Below, one piece after another: positions 27,966-36,277 of a DNA stretch of 64,000 nucleotides (the first letter of the stretch is position 1; each line of letters opens with the position of its first letter). The DNA is taken from the NCBI GenBank assembly GCA_965205235.1, contig CBDBGD010000002.1:186001-250000 (forward strand), in the 5' to 3' direction. The translations under genes and the position numbers were made by a program. This DNA comes from CBDBGD01 sp965205235 (lineage in GTDB: Bacteria; Chloroflexota; Dehalococcoidia; Lucifugimonadales; UBA1127). Below the pieces are notes generated by a model. It saw nothing but the letters and a program-made list of their open reading frames with translations, did not search any database and had not been told where the DNA came from.

Positions 27966-27972
27966 GTTTGGC

Positions 27973-27990
27973 GCGGCAGAGCCGCTTTTT
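27973..27990 (+). terminator. Short terminator-like hairpin after permease 1
   Basis: GCGGC (27973-27977), loop AGA, GCCGC (27981-27985), followed by five T residues, 7 bp after the first permease stop. It may attenuate transcription into the second permease gene. Confidence 0.45.
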
Positions 27991-28030
27991 GCTTGCGTCG
28001 TCAGATTGGGTCCACTGTTGGGGGATGGCG

Positions 28031-28061
28031 TCGAGGTTCCTGCCTCCGCAGGAACGACGAA
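28031..28061 (+). repeat. Dispersed repeat with palindrome GTTCCTGC-CTCC-GCAGGAAC
   Basis: A 31-nt element identical to the 3' portions of the 76-nt repeats at 47522-47597 and 47660-47735. The core is an 8-bp palindrome followed by GACGAA, placed in the 138-bp gap between the two permease genes. It is a REP-like element. Confidence 0.75.
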
Positions 28062-28103
28062 GATGAGGGGGACTGAGATGGTGGTTGAGGAGGAGAGCGC
28101 TCG

Positions 28104-31100
28104 GTGAAGCTGGTCGCGCTGGCGCGCATGGGAGCGCTCATAGCGGTGCGACGCACGGCTGCGGACTGGCGGCTGCAGCTGGCCGCGGTCTTCGGCATGG
28201 TGCTGGCCGTCGCGCTGATGTCGGCCGCGGTGATCTACTCGAACGCGCTGCGGGAGACGGCGCTGCGCTATGCGCTCCGCAACGCGGACGACGCCACGCT
28301 ACACATGATCGTGGGGGAGTCCCACTCGCTGGACCCGTCCCTGTTCCTGGCCACCCGCGACGTGATGGAGCGCGGCATTCACGGGCCACTGCGGCCCTAC
28401 ATCGACGGGGCGTCGCTGCAGATCGAAACGTCGACGCTGCTGTACGGGGGCCTACCGCAGTTCGACCTGCCCGACTCGCAGCGGCACCGAGGCCCGGTCT
28501 ACTCGCTGACGGACGTCCAGGAGCACTTGGAGGTGGTCGGAGGGAGGTTGCCCCAGCCGGCCGGCGCTGAGCTGGAGGTCGTCATCGACCAGGTGGGGGC
28601 GAACACGCTGGGCTTGGCCATCGGCGACCGCTTCAACGGTCTGCCGGCGGTGTCGGAGGGCAGACCGGCGCTGCCCATCCACGTCGTGGGCATCGTCGAG
28701 CCGGTGGACCCGGAGCACCGGGTGTGGCAGCTGGGCTTCGCCAGCCGCTTCACGCGAAACTCGGGAGCGTGGACGACGCTGCCGTTGTACGCAGACGGCA
28801 AGGCGCTCTTCGACACTGTGGCGCCGGCCTTCCCCGGCCTGTACACCAACTATCGCTGGTCCTTCTACGTGGACCGGGAGAACCTGCGGGCGGGGGACGC
28901 GCAGAACCTGCGCACGCTGCTGCCGCAGGTCCGGCGCAACGTGTTTGGGCTGCTCTCCATCCCGTCCTGGAACACGGAGCTGGAAGGGGTGCTGGACCGC
29001 TTTGTCTTCCTGCTGACGCTGGCGCGCATCCCGCTCTTTCTGCTGGTGTTCCTGGCCATCGGCGTGCTGCTCTACTACCTGTTCCTCATAGCGGGCCTGA
29101 TGGGGAGGGTACGAGCCTCCGAGGTGGCCGTCTTCCGCAGCAGGGGCGCGTCAACGCCGCAAGTGGGGCTGCTGATCCTGCTGGAGGGGCTGCTGCTGGC
29201 CGTGCCCGCCGTGATTGTGGGGCCGTTCCTGGCCCAAGGACTGGTCATTCTCACCGGACGCGTGCTTTCCACGGCGGGGGAGAACACAGACCTAGCCTTT
29301 GTGACGCTCACGCCGGAGGTGTTCCTGCTGGGCGGGGTCGGCGCGCTCCTGGCGGTGGTGGTGCTGACGGCGACGACGCTGGGCTCGTCGCGCAAGGGGG
29401 TGGTGGAGTTCGGGCGGGTGGAGGCGCGCCCGCCGGACCAGCTCTTCCTGCACCGCTACTACCTGGACTTTGCGCTCATCGGCCTGATGGGACTGTTGTG
29501 GTGGCAGCTGAAGACGCGAGACTCGGTGCTGATCCAACCCCTGGCGGCGTCCGACGTGCAGATCGACATCACGCTGCTGCTGGGGCCGGTGCTGGGGACG
29601 GTGGCCGCGGGCCTGGTGCTGCTGCGCTTCTTCCCGCTGGCGATGCGGGCCGTGGCGTGGCTGGCGGAGCCGTGGAGCCCGGTGTGGCTGGTGCAGGGCA
29701 TCCGCCGCGTGGCCAGGGACCCGGTGCCCGCAGGCTCCCTGCTGGTGCTCCTCGGACTTGCCACGTCGCTGGGTGTGCTGAGCTCAGCGTTCATCACCAC
29801 GCTGGAGCGGAGCCAGGAGGAGCGCGCGCTGTACGAGGCCGGGGCCGACTTCCGCGTGGACCATGACCTGGGAAGCGAGCTGGCAGCCGGTCGGAGCCCC
29901 GCGGAGGAGCTGGTGGCCAACAGCCCGCCGGGCGTGGCAGCCGCGGACGTGATGCGACTCTCGGTCGGGGCGATGACGGCGGGGTTCGGCCGGGGCGCGA
30001 CGATGCTGGCCGTGGACGGGGAGGAGATCGGCACGGTGGCATGGTCCCGTCCCGACTTCGCCGGAGAGCCGCTGTCGGTGGCGCTGACGGCGCTGGAGCC
30101 GGAGAGCGTCCCCACCGGCATGCCTCTTCCGGAGGGCACGGTGGGGCTGGAAATCTGGGCAGCGCCAGGGATGCTGCCGAACAACACGGTGCTCCGTGCT
30201 CGCCTGCAGGACAGCAAGGGAACGTTCTTCGACGCCACCTTCGCCGACCTGGTCCAGTACGAGGAGTATCGGGAGGCGGTGACGCGCTCCCTGTCAGGCA
30301 CTGGATGGCGCTTCCTGGAGGCCCAGATCCCACTGCACCCCTATTCGACGCGTCGAGGCCCACAGCCGCCGCTGCTGGAAGGGCCGTTCACGCTGCACAC
30401 GCTGTGGGTGAACACCCCGCAGGGGGACACCAGCGGCGCAATCTTCCTGGACTCTCTGAAGGCGAAGCGGCACGCGGGGGCGGTGGAGGTGGCATCGTTC
30501 CAGGAGATGGGCGACTGGCACCCGCTGGAGAACCCAGCGGCTCCGGGCCTGGCGGCGCTGGAGGTGAGCGAGACGGTGGGCCGAGAGGGACGCAAGAGCG
30601 TGGCCTACACGTGGGGCGTGGGCAGGGCGCCGCTGCGCGGCATCCAGGTGGGGCCGGCGGGCGACCCCGTACCGGCCCTGGCAAGCTCATCCTTCCTGGA
30701 GTCGAACGAGGTCCAGGTGGGCGACGTCGTCACCTTCTCCGTGGAGTCGACCGCGGTGTCCGTGGAGCTGGTGGGGGACATAGCGTTCTTCCCTACGCTG
30801 GACCCGCGCACCGAGGAGTTCCTGGTGGCGGACCTGGACTCGCTGCTGGTACACGCAAACCTGCAAACGCTGCGCCGCCTCCGACCTTCGGCGGAGTTGT
30901 GGGTGCGCGACGGCAGCGGAGAAATGACGGTGAGCTCGCTGGAGCGAGAGATCACGTACCTGGGCGGGGAGGCCAACAGCGTCCAGGACGCGGCGGAGAT
31001 GGTGGCCACGCGAACGTCGGACCCGCTGCTGACCGCGGGCTGGGCGGGACTGCTGGCGCTCTCCTTCCTGACCGTGGTGCTTGCCAGCTCCTCGGGGCTG

Positions 31101-31463
31101 CTGCTGTACACGTACATCGACGCGCGGGAGCGGCAGGGCGAGTTCGCGATGCTCCGCAGCCTGGGCTTCTCCCGGCTGCAGGTCAACGGCGTGGTCTGGT
31201 TCAACCTGGTGCTGGTGGTGGCGCTGGGCCTCGCCGTCGGCACGTGGGGCGGGCAGTGGCTGGGCGCGACGCTCCTGCCGCTGCTGGAGGTGGCGGAGGG
31301 TGGCACGCGGGTGACGCCGCCCATGGTGCTCGAAACGAACTGGTCGGCGCTGGGACTGGCCTACGCCATCCTGGCCGCCGCCACCGCAGCGACGGTGGTC
31401 GCTCTGGCCTGGGCCATCTCGAGGCTGGACCTGCAGCGGCTGCTGCGCGTAGAGGGAGGATAA
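28104..31463 (+). CDS. Large FtsX-like ABC transporter permease, copy 2
   Basis: Second permease, 1119 residues, with the same plan as its neighbour: a membrane helix near the N-terminus (about 28-50), an outward domain, an FtsX block near 310-440, a central helical set near 455-570, a second outward domain, and a final FtsX block at about 975-1110 (SGLLLYTYIDARERQGEFAMLRSLGFSRLQV is the typical cytoplasmic loop). The two permeases probably form a heterodimer. GTG 28104 is preceded by GAGGAGGAGAG. The TAA stop overlaps the ATG of the first ATPase gene, so translation is coupled. The substrate is unknown; no adaptor (MacA-like) gene is adjacent. Confidence 0.88.
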   Translation: MKLVALARMGALIAVRRTAADWRLQLAAVFGMVLAVALMSAAVIYSNALRETALRYALRNADDATLHMIVGESHSLDPSLFLATRDVMERGIHGPLRPYIDGASLQIETSTLLYGGLPQFDLPDSQRHRGPVYSLTDVQEHLEVVGGRLPQPAGAELEVVIDQVGANTLGLAIGDRFNGLPAVSEGRPALPIHVVGIVEPVDPEHRVWQLGFASRFTRNSGAWTTLPLYADGKALFDTVAPAFPGLYTNYRWSFYVDRENLRAGDAQNLRTLLPQVRRNVFGLLSIPSWNTELEGVLDRFVFLLTLARIPLFLLVFLAIGVLLYYLFLIAGLMGRVRASEVAVFRSRGASTPQVGLLILLEGLLLAVPAVIVGPFLAQGLVILTGRVLSTAGENTDLAFVTLTPEVFLLGGVGALLAVVVLTATTLGSSRKGVVEFGRVEARPPDQLFLHRYYLDFALIGLMGLLWWQLKTRDSVLIQPLAASDVQIDITLLLGPVLGTVAAGLVLLRFFPLAMRAVAWLAEPWSPVWLVQGIRRVARDPVPAGSLLVLLGLATSLGVLSSAFITTLERSQEERALYEAGADFRVDHDLGSELAAGRSPAEELVANSPPGVAAADVMRLSVGAMTAGFGRGATMLAVDGEEIGTVAWSRPDFAGEPLSVALTALEPESVPTGMPLPEGTVGLEIWAAPGMLPNNTVLRARLQDSKGTFFDATFADLVQYEEYREAVTRSLSGTGWRFLEAQIPLHPYSTRRGPQPPLLEGPFTLHTLWVNTPQGDTSGAIFLDSLKAKRHAGAVEVASFQEMGDWHPLENPAAPGLAALEVSETVGREGRKSVAYTWGVGRAPLRGIQVGPAGDPVPALASSSFLESNEVQVGDVVTFSVESTAVSVELVGDIAFFPTLDPRTEEFLVADLDSLLVHANLQTLRRLRPSAELWVRDGSGEMTVSSLEREITYLGGEANSVQDAAEMVATRTSDPLLTAGWAGLLALSFLTVVLASSSGLLLYTYIDARERQGEFAMLRSLGFSRLQVNGVVWFNLVLVVALGLAVGTWGGQWLGATLLPLLEVAEGGTRVTPPMVLETNWSALGLAYAILAAATAATVVALAWAISRLDLQRLLRVEGG

Positions 31464-32350
31464 TGGCGAGCGTACCACAGGACGGCCCCGCGCTCATCGA
31501 GTGCCTGGACGTCTTCAAGTTCTACCAGCGCGCCGGGATGGAAGTGGTGGCCTTGCGCGGGCTGGACCTGGAAGTCCGGCGCGGGGAGTTCATGGCCATC
31601 ATCGGCGCGAGCGGGTCCGGCAAGAGCACGCTGATGAACATCCTCTCCGGCCTGGACAGGCCCTCGGCGGGCACCGTTCGGGTGGGGGACCGGGACCTCG
31701 GCGAGCTGAGCGAGCGGGACCAGGTGGAGTACCGCCGCACCGAGGTGGGCTTCATCTGGCAGGCGACGTCGCGGAACCTGCTGACCTACCTCACGGCCCG
31801 GGACAACATCGAACTGCCCATGGCGATCACCGGGCTGCCGGGGGAGGAGCGGCGCGAGCGGGCCTTGGAGCTGCTGGCCACCGTGGGGCTGGAAAGCAAG
31901 GCCGACCGCTTCCCCTACCAGCTATCGGGGGGTGAGCAGCAACGGGTCGCTCTGGGCGTGGCGCTGGCCAACAAGCCGCCGCTGCTCCTGGCCGACGAGC
32001 CCACGGGCGAGCTGGACACCCGAACGGCGGAGGAGGTCCTGCTGGCCATGCAGGCCCTGTGCCGCACGCAGGGGGTCACCATCGTCATGGTCACGCACTA
32101 CGGCGGCGTGACGCCCTTCGTCAACCGCGTGGTGCTCATCCGGGACGGACGCATCGCCGCGGAGACGGTGCTGGAGCCGACGTTCCGACGCCCAGGCGAG
32201 ATCGTGCAGGAGGACTACGTGGTGGTGGACCGGGCCGGCCGCCTTCAGCTCCCGCGAGACGCGGTGGAGCACCTGCAGCTCAAAGGCAGGGCGCGGGTGC
32301 TGCCACAGGACGAGGGCGCTCTCATCACGCGCCCCAGGAGGCAGGCGTGA
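31463..32350 (+). CDS. ABC transporter ATP-binding protein (LolD/MacB type), first of pair
   Basis: Cytoplasmic ATPase of the FtsX-permease system, 295 residues. Walker A is GASGSGKS (about residue 46), the signature is LSGGEQQRVA and Walker B is LLLADEPTGELD, with a Q-loop in GFIWQATSRNLL. The MacB/LolD subgroup is clear from the spacing and from ADEPTGELD. An extra ~70-residue C-terminal extension after the H-loop (VMVTH) is unusual for LolD. The start ATG overlaps the stop of permease 2, and its own stop overlaps the GTG of the next ATPase (GTGA), so the last three genes are tightly coupled. Confidence 0.92.
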   Translation: MASVPQDGPALIECLDVFKFYQRAGMEVVALRGLDLEVRRGEFMAIIGASGSGKSTLMNILSGLDRPSAGTVRVGDRDLGELSERDQVEYRRTEVGFIWQATSRNLLTYLTARDNIELPMAITGLPGEERRERALELLATVGLESKADRFPYQLSGGEQQRVALGVALANKPPLLLADEPTGELDTRTAEEVLLAMQALCRTQGVTIVMVTHYGGVTPFVNRVVLIRDGRIAAETVLEPTFRRPGEIVQEDYVVVDRAGRLQLPRDAVEHLQLKGRARVLPQDEGALITRPRRQA

Positions 32351-33054
32351 CGGACGCAGCGCCCATCATCAGCGCCCGCGACCTGGTACGCGTCTTCGAG
32401 TCCGGTGCGGCGGACGTGCCGGCGCTCCGGGGCGTGAGCGTCGACGTGCGACGCGGGGAGTTCCTGGCGCTCATGGGACGCTCCGGCTCCGGCAAGACCA
32501 CGCTGCTCAACCTCCTGGGAGGGCTGGACCGCCCGACGAGCGGAACGGTGCTCTTCGACGGGCTGGACCTGACGCAGGCGTCGGACCGGGCGCTCACGGA
32601 GCTGCGCCGGTACAAGGTGGGGTTCGTGTTCCAGATGTACGGCCTGCTCCCCATCCTCTCCGCATACGAGAACGTGGAGCTTTCCCTGCGCATCAACGGC
32701 ATGCCCCGAGGGCAGCGGCGTCGCCGGGCCATGGAGGCCCTGGAGCTGACGGGCCTGGGCGCTCGGGCGCGGCACCGCCCGTACGAGCTGTCGGGCGGGG
32801 AGCAGCGGCGCGTCGCCATTGCCCGTGCGCTGGCGGTGGGGCCGCCGGTCCTGCTGGCCGACGAGCCCACGGGAGACCTGGACTCGACGACGGGCGCGGG
32901 CATCATCTCCGTGCTCCAAGACGTGGTCCGGGAGCAGGGCATCACCATCGTCGCCTCCACCCACGAGCCGGTCCTGGCCGAGGCCGCCGACCGGACCCTC
33001 CACATGGCCGACGGCGCCTTCGTCGAGGAGCCCGCACCGGCCAGCGCCCACTGA
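32347..33054 (+). CDS. ABC transporter ATP-binding protein (LolD/MacB type), second of pair
   Basis: Second ATPase of the system, 235 residues, the normal LolD length. Walker A GRSGSGKT (about residue 45), signature LSGGEQRRVAIARAL, Walker B LLADEPTGDLD and the H-loop Histidine in ASTHEP are intact. The start is GTG 32347 overlapping the previous stop; the frame stays open upstream to 32059, but that part overlaps the first ATPase in another frame. Two non-identical ATPases plus two non-identical permeases indicate a heteromeric exporter or extractor. Confidence 0.92.
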   Translation: MTDAAPIISARDLVRVFESGAADVPALRGVSVDVRRGEFLALMGRSGSGKTTLLNLLGGLDRPTSGTVLFDGLDLTQASDRALTELRRYKVGFVFQMYGLLPILSAYENVELSLRINGMPRGQRRRRAMEALELTGLGARARHRPYELSGGEQRRVAIARALAVGPPVLLADEPTGDLDSTTGAGIISVLQDVVREQGITIVASTHEPVLAEAADRTLHMADGAFVEEPAPASAH

Positions 33055-33063
33055 CCCAGCAGC

Positions 33064-33111
33064 GCCAAGCGCTTCGCCGCCGAGGGGGCGCGAGTGGTGT
33101 GCGCGACGCGG
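33064..33111 (+). pseudogene. Short remnant of a short-chain dehydrogenase N-terminus
   Basis: Frame beginning AKRFAAEGARVVCATRA at 33064, matching residues of the intact SDR (RLFAAEGARVVCTAR, DNA near 33305-33347) at both DNA and protein level. No start codon or catalytic region is left; the frame runs to a TGA near 33168. It is either a relic of a second SDR gene or a small duplication. Confidence 0.5.
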
Positions 33112-33159
33112 GCGGTGACGCCGCCGCTGCGGTCATCCTGCGGTCGCTGCCCTCTTCCC

Positions 33160-33188
33160 TTGACACGCTGAGGGCCGTCGCGTAGCGT
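33160..33188 (+). promoter_or_regulatory. Promoter for the SDR-peroxiredoxin genes
   Basis: Perfect -35 TTGACA (33160-33165), 17-nt spacer and a weaker -10 TAGCGT (33183-33188), 49 nt upstream of the SDR start codon. The two genes behind it are 12 bp apart. Confidence 0.45.
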
Positions 33189-33236
33189 CAGCCGTGAGTC
33201 ACGCGTCCGGGTCGGACCGCACGATGGAGATCGGCC

Positions 33237-34091
33237 ATGGGAAAACTGGACGGCAAGGTAGCCGTGGTCACCGGCGCGAGCCGGGGCATCGGTGAGGAGA
33301 TCGCCCGGCTGTTCGCCGCGGAGGGGGCGCGCGTCGTGTGCACGGCCCGCACCCTCCGCGAGGGCGACCACCGACTGGAGGGCTCGCTGGAGACGACGGT
33401 GGCGTCCATCCGGGCGGCCGGCGGCGAGGCAATGCCCGTCGCCGCCAACCTTGCGCTGCCGGAGGAGTGCCGGCGCGTCGTCGAGGAGACCCACGCGGCG
33501 TACGGGCCCATCGACGTGCTGGTCAACAACGCCGCGCTGGCCTACTTCCAGCCCATCGCCACGCTGCCGATGAACCGCTGGATGCGCACGTGGGACGTGA
33601 ACGTGCACGCGGCCTTCGTCCTGAGCCAGCTTGCGTTGGAGGACATGGTCCCACGCCGCGGCGGGAGCATCGTCACCATCTCGTCGGCGGCGGCGGTGGG
33701 GCCGGGACGGGGGCCGTACGCGGCCGCGCCCGAGTTCCGCAACAGCACGGCCTACGGGGCCCAGAAGGCGGCGCTGGAGCGCTTCACCCAGGGCCTGGCA
33801 CAGGAGGTGTTCCGGCACGGAGTGTCGGTGACGTGTGTGGCGCCCTCGCAGGTGGTGCCCACGCCGGGGACGGTCTACCACGGCCTGGTGACCGGCAGGG
33901 ACGACCCCGCGGGCGAGCCGCCGGAGCTGATGGCGAAGGCCGTGCTGCTGCTGGCCACGGAACCGCCGGAGAGGGTGACGGGCAGGGTAGTCTACAGCCA
34001 GCAACTTCTGCGAGAATACGGCTTGATCGCGGAGGCCCGCGGGACGGGCGTCGACCCGTCCCGACCGGGGACCGGGTACAGCAGCGCCTAG
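33237..34091 (+). CDS. Short-chain dehydrogenase/reductase (SDR)
   Basis: NAD(P)-dependent oxidoreductase of the classical SDR family, 284 residues. Nucleotide-binding TGASRGIGEE sits at residues 12-21, NNAALAY near residue 100, the catalytic Ser in VTISSAAAV, and the Y-x3-K pair in TAYGAQKAALERF. The C-terminal tail (VVYSQQLLREYGL onward) is longer than in most classical SDRs and ends with SRPGTGYSSA. The substrate is unknown. The ATG has GGAGATCGGCC upstream and a TTGACA promoter. The next gene, the probable selenoprotein, starts 12 bp after its stop. Confidence 0.9.
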   Translation: MGKLDGKVAVVTGASRGIGEEIARLFAAEGARVVCTARTLREGDHRLEGSLETTVASIRAAGGEAMPVAANLALPEECRRVVEETHAAYGPIDVLVNNAALAYFQPIATLPMNRWMRTWDVNVHAAFVLSQLALEDMVPRRGGSIVTISSAAAVGPGRGPYAAAPEFRNSTAYGAQKAALERFTQGLAQEVFRHGVSVTCVAPSQVVPTPGTVYHGLVTGRDDPAGEPPELMAKAVLLLATEPPERVTGRVVYSQQLLREYGLIAEARGTGVDPSRPGTGYSSA

Positions 34092-34103
34092 TAGGAGAAG
34101 GCT

Positions 34104-34592
34104 ATGTCGACTGAACCGCTGCCGGTGGTCGTTGGACAGCTTGCGCCGGACTTCACCCTTCCGGCCACAGACGGGGAGTCCATCGCCCTGAGCAGCTACC
34201 GCGACCGCTCCTGCCTCATCCTGGTCTTCCTGCGAGGCTTCTTCTGACCCTTCTGCCGACGCAATCTCCGCCAGTTGGCGGAGCAGCACGCCGACTTCCA
34301 AGGGCTGTGCGTGGAGACGCTGGTCGTGGCGCCGACCACGGTGCAGGCGGCCGAGGCCTACTTCCGCAACGACCCGGCGCCTTTCGCCAGCGTCGCCGAC
34401 CCGGAGCGGGAGGTCTTCGAGCAGTACGGGGTGGCGCGCCGCCCCCTGTCGCTCGGGCAGCGGCCGGGGCTCTTCATCATCGACCGCAAGGGCGTCGTCC
34501 GCTTCGCCCACGTGGGGCGGCAGCAGTGGAACATCCCCTCCATGGACCAGGTGATGGAGGTCTGCCGCACCCTCCGGTGCGGGCCCGACTAG
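34104..34592 (+). CDS. Probable selenocysteine-containing peroxiredoxin-like protein (AhpC/TSA family)
   Basis: Thioredoxin-fold peroxide or disulfide reductase, 162 residues if the in-frame TGA at 34245-34247 (codon 48) is read as selenocysteine. The N-terminal half is MSTEPLPVVVGQLAPDFTLP, then SSYRDRSCLILVFLRGFF, followed by TGA and PFCRRNLRQLAEQH. This aligns with the usual LVFxRGxxCPFCRxxL motif, so Sec replaces the first (peroxidatic) Cys of a C-x-x-C pair. The rest (PEREVFEQYGV, RPGLFIIDRKGVVRFAHVGRQ) completes an AhpC/TSA fold with no further disruption. GGAGAAGG precedes the ATG. A hairpin fitting a bacterial SECIS is at 34266-34283. The alternative is a nonsense mutation of TGC or TGT; the intact downstream frame and hairpin argue against decay. 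selA, selB, selC and selD are not in the window. Confidence 0.82.
34266..34283 (+). promoter_or_regulatory. Candidate bacterial SECIS hairpin
   Basis: CTCCGCC (34266-34272), loop AGTT (34273-34276), GGCGGAG (34277-34283): a perfect 7-bp stem with a 4-nt loop, 18 nt after the TGA. The apical loop begins 25 nt after the TGA and has G at its second position. Both agree with the published bacterial SECIS rules (16-37 nt distance; a G in the first two loop positions). The hairpin lies in coding sequence and its codons also serve the protein. Confidence 0.65.
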
Positions 34593-34612
34593 CCCGCAGC
34601 GTCAGGACAGGG

Positions 34613-35269
34613 CTAGCGGTTGCGCCAGGTCTGGCGGTCCTTGCTGACGTCCGCGAAGGAGCGTCCGTTCATGATCTGGGCGATGGCCCAGACCTCCCAC
34701 TGACCCAGCTCGATGCAGGCCTCCAGCTGCTCGCGCGCCTCGTCGGGGGCGGCGACGATGACGCCGTTCTCATCGCCCAGGATCAGGTCGCCGGGGTTGA
34801 CGGTGACGCTGCCCACGGTCACGGGGACGTTGACGCCGCCCGCCTCGGGGCCCTGCCCCTTGGGCAGCATGGCGGCCACGCCCCGGCTGAAGATGGGGAA
34901 GTTCAGCCGCTCCAGGCCGTCGCGGTCGGTGACGAGGCCGTCGATGACCATGCCGACGATGCCGTTCTGGATCCAGCCGTGGACGCCAAAGTCGCCCATG
35001 ACGGCGTGGCGCATCTCGCCGGCGCGGTCGACGACGAGGACGTCGCCGGGCTGGGCCATGTCGACCGCCGCGCGAATGCCGGCGGTGTTGTCGGGGGTGG
35101 CCTGGACCGTGAGGGCCGTGCCGACCAGCTTGATGGGCCGGTACAGGGGCATGATGCCCGGGTCCATGGCGGTGTCGAGGAAGTGGCCCAGGTTGGCGGC
35201 GGGTATCTTCCGGTAGGCCTCGATCAGGTCCTGGGCGACCATCGCGGCGTGGGCGTTGACGGTAAGCAT
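34613..35269 (-). CDS. RraA/HMG-aldolase-like family protein
   Basis: A 218-residue protein of the RraA-like superfamily, which includes oxaloacetate/4-hydroxy-4-methyl-2-oxoglutarate aldolases and the RNase E inhibitor RraA. Motifs: GDVLVVDRAGE, the core GIVGMVIDGLVTDRDGLERLNFPIFSRG (the G-x20-R-D-type metal/substrate motif) and PGDLILGDENGVIVAP. ATG 35269 has GGAGAGG upstream; a start 33 bp earlier is less well placed. Bacterial genes like this often act as pyruvate/oxaloacetate-releasing aldolases in aromatic degradation, but no such pathway is next to it. Convergent with the selenoprotein gene. Confidence 0.86.
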   Translation of the reverse strand: MLTVNAHAAMVAQDLIEAYRKIPAANLGHFLDTAMDPGIMPLYRPIKLVGTALTVQATPDNTAGIRAAVDMAQPGDVLVVDRAGEMRHAVMGDFGVHGWIQNGIVGMVIDGLVTDRDGLERLNFPIFSRGVAAMLPKGQGPEAGGVNVPVTVGSVTVNPGDLILGDENGVIVAAPDEAREQLEACIELGQWEVWAIAQIMNGRSFADVSKDRQTWRNR

Positions 35270-35857
35270 GCGTACCTCTCCTAGCACAAAGTGGGTGGAC
35301 ACGCAGACCTTACGCGGCGGGCGACGGGGCTGTCAAGGGAGCGGCCCACGCGCACCGGCGGGCGAGGGCATTGGGCTGGAGCGGCGATTTGAGTCGAATC
35401 GATTCGTGTCGCGCGTTTTTCTTCCGGCGCCGCCGTGCCTGGGGACGCGTCTGCCGCGCTCGGAAAGGCTGTGTGTAGCTTTGAGGTTGAATGGCGGTTG
35501 TATCGCGTTGGGATGGAGCGCAGCTTGGAATTGAGCTTTTGTCCGTGGACCGGCGAGAGGGTCCAGCTTGGGGGTTGTTGCGCGATTGCGGGTTTGAGTC
35601 GTCGGTGGCAGATAGGAGACGAATGGGGCGCGAAACAACGAGGGAACAACCGGCGGGGATTTGCAGATAGGAAAATGGGCCGAAAAGGGGGTGTGTGAAA
35701 CAACCAGGGTCCACTGCGTGACGGCAAAGGCAGGGCAAGCCCCCTGCCTTCGCAGGGGCAGGCTCTGGACCCACATCTTGCGGCGTTGGGTCGACGGCGG
35801 AGGTTGGGCACAGTAGCGTCGGTTCTGTCGCCGTCACAGAAGAGAGGGGCAGGACCT
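35270..35857 (+). other. Lower-G+C non-coding stretch
   Basis: No supported gene. The base composition is visibly less G+C-rich than the rest and codon-like periodicity is lost. A hairpin-type repeat CCCTGCC-TTCG-CAGGGGCAGG lies near 35740-35763. Several long frames on both strands exist but none has recognisable protein features. It separates the RraA-like gene from the small GAPPGNQNA gene. Confidence 0.5.
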
Positions 35858-36178
35858 TCACCACGGCCCACCGACATGGCGGCGGTTGAGCTGGGCCCTG
35901 GCCTCGGTGAGCTGCGCCGAGAGCTCGATGACGAGCCGGAGGAGACCGAGGACGGTGTTGGACTCGGCGGCGAGGTCGGTGAGGCGGGCGCCAAGCAAGG
36001 AGGCCTTCTCATCGACGCCGTAGGACCGGAGGGTCTTGCGCATGAAGGCGGGGCGGTCCGCGGGACGTTGCTTGGAGTAGCGGCCGTGCTTGCGGGCGTT
36101 CTGGTTGCCTGGAGGGGCGCCGCCGCGGTTTCGGGGGCGCTTGCGGGGCTTTGGGTTGGGGGCGTGTGGTGTGTTCAT
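35858..36178 (-). CDS. Small basic protein with GAPPGNQNARKHG motif
   Basis: A 106-residue protein. The N-terminus is very basic (KPRKRPRNR) and leads into NRGGAPPGNQNARKHGRYS, a motif I know from many small hypothetical and terminase-small-subunit-like proteins of Chloroflexota and phages. A helical C-terminal half (LLGARLTDLAAESNTVLGLLRLVIELSAQL) follows. The basic start suggests nucleic-acid binding. It stands alone in a lower-G+C stretch, with no phage neighbours. Function unknown; the conserved motif is the main reason for calling it real. Confidence 0.6.
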   Translation of the reverse strand: MNTPHAPNPKPRKRPRNRGGAPPGNQNARKHGRYSKQRPADRPAFMRKTLRSYGVDEKASLLGARLTDLAAESNTVLGLLRLVIELSAQLTEARAQLNRRHVGGPW

Positions 36179-36277
36179 GGAGCAATGGTAGGGGGCGGGA
36201 GAGGTTAGGGGGAAGGGGCGGATGGCAGTGGGAGCAGGGGGTGGTGGGCGCCGATCGCGGGATACCCCTCACCCTAG

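Noticed and set aside
34275..34592. Independent redoxin gene starting at 34275
   Set aside because: The start has no ribosome-binding site, lies inside the hairpin loop, and the CPFC-type motif and first beta strands are upstream in the same frame; it is the second part of the selenoprotein gene.
35435..35698. Plus-strand 87-codon frame with SFCPWTGERV
   Set aside because: The CPW piece recalls small zinc-ribbon proteins, but the cysteines are incomplete, no ribosome-binding site is seen and overlapping minus-strand frames are as long; kept as non-coding.
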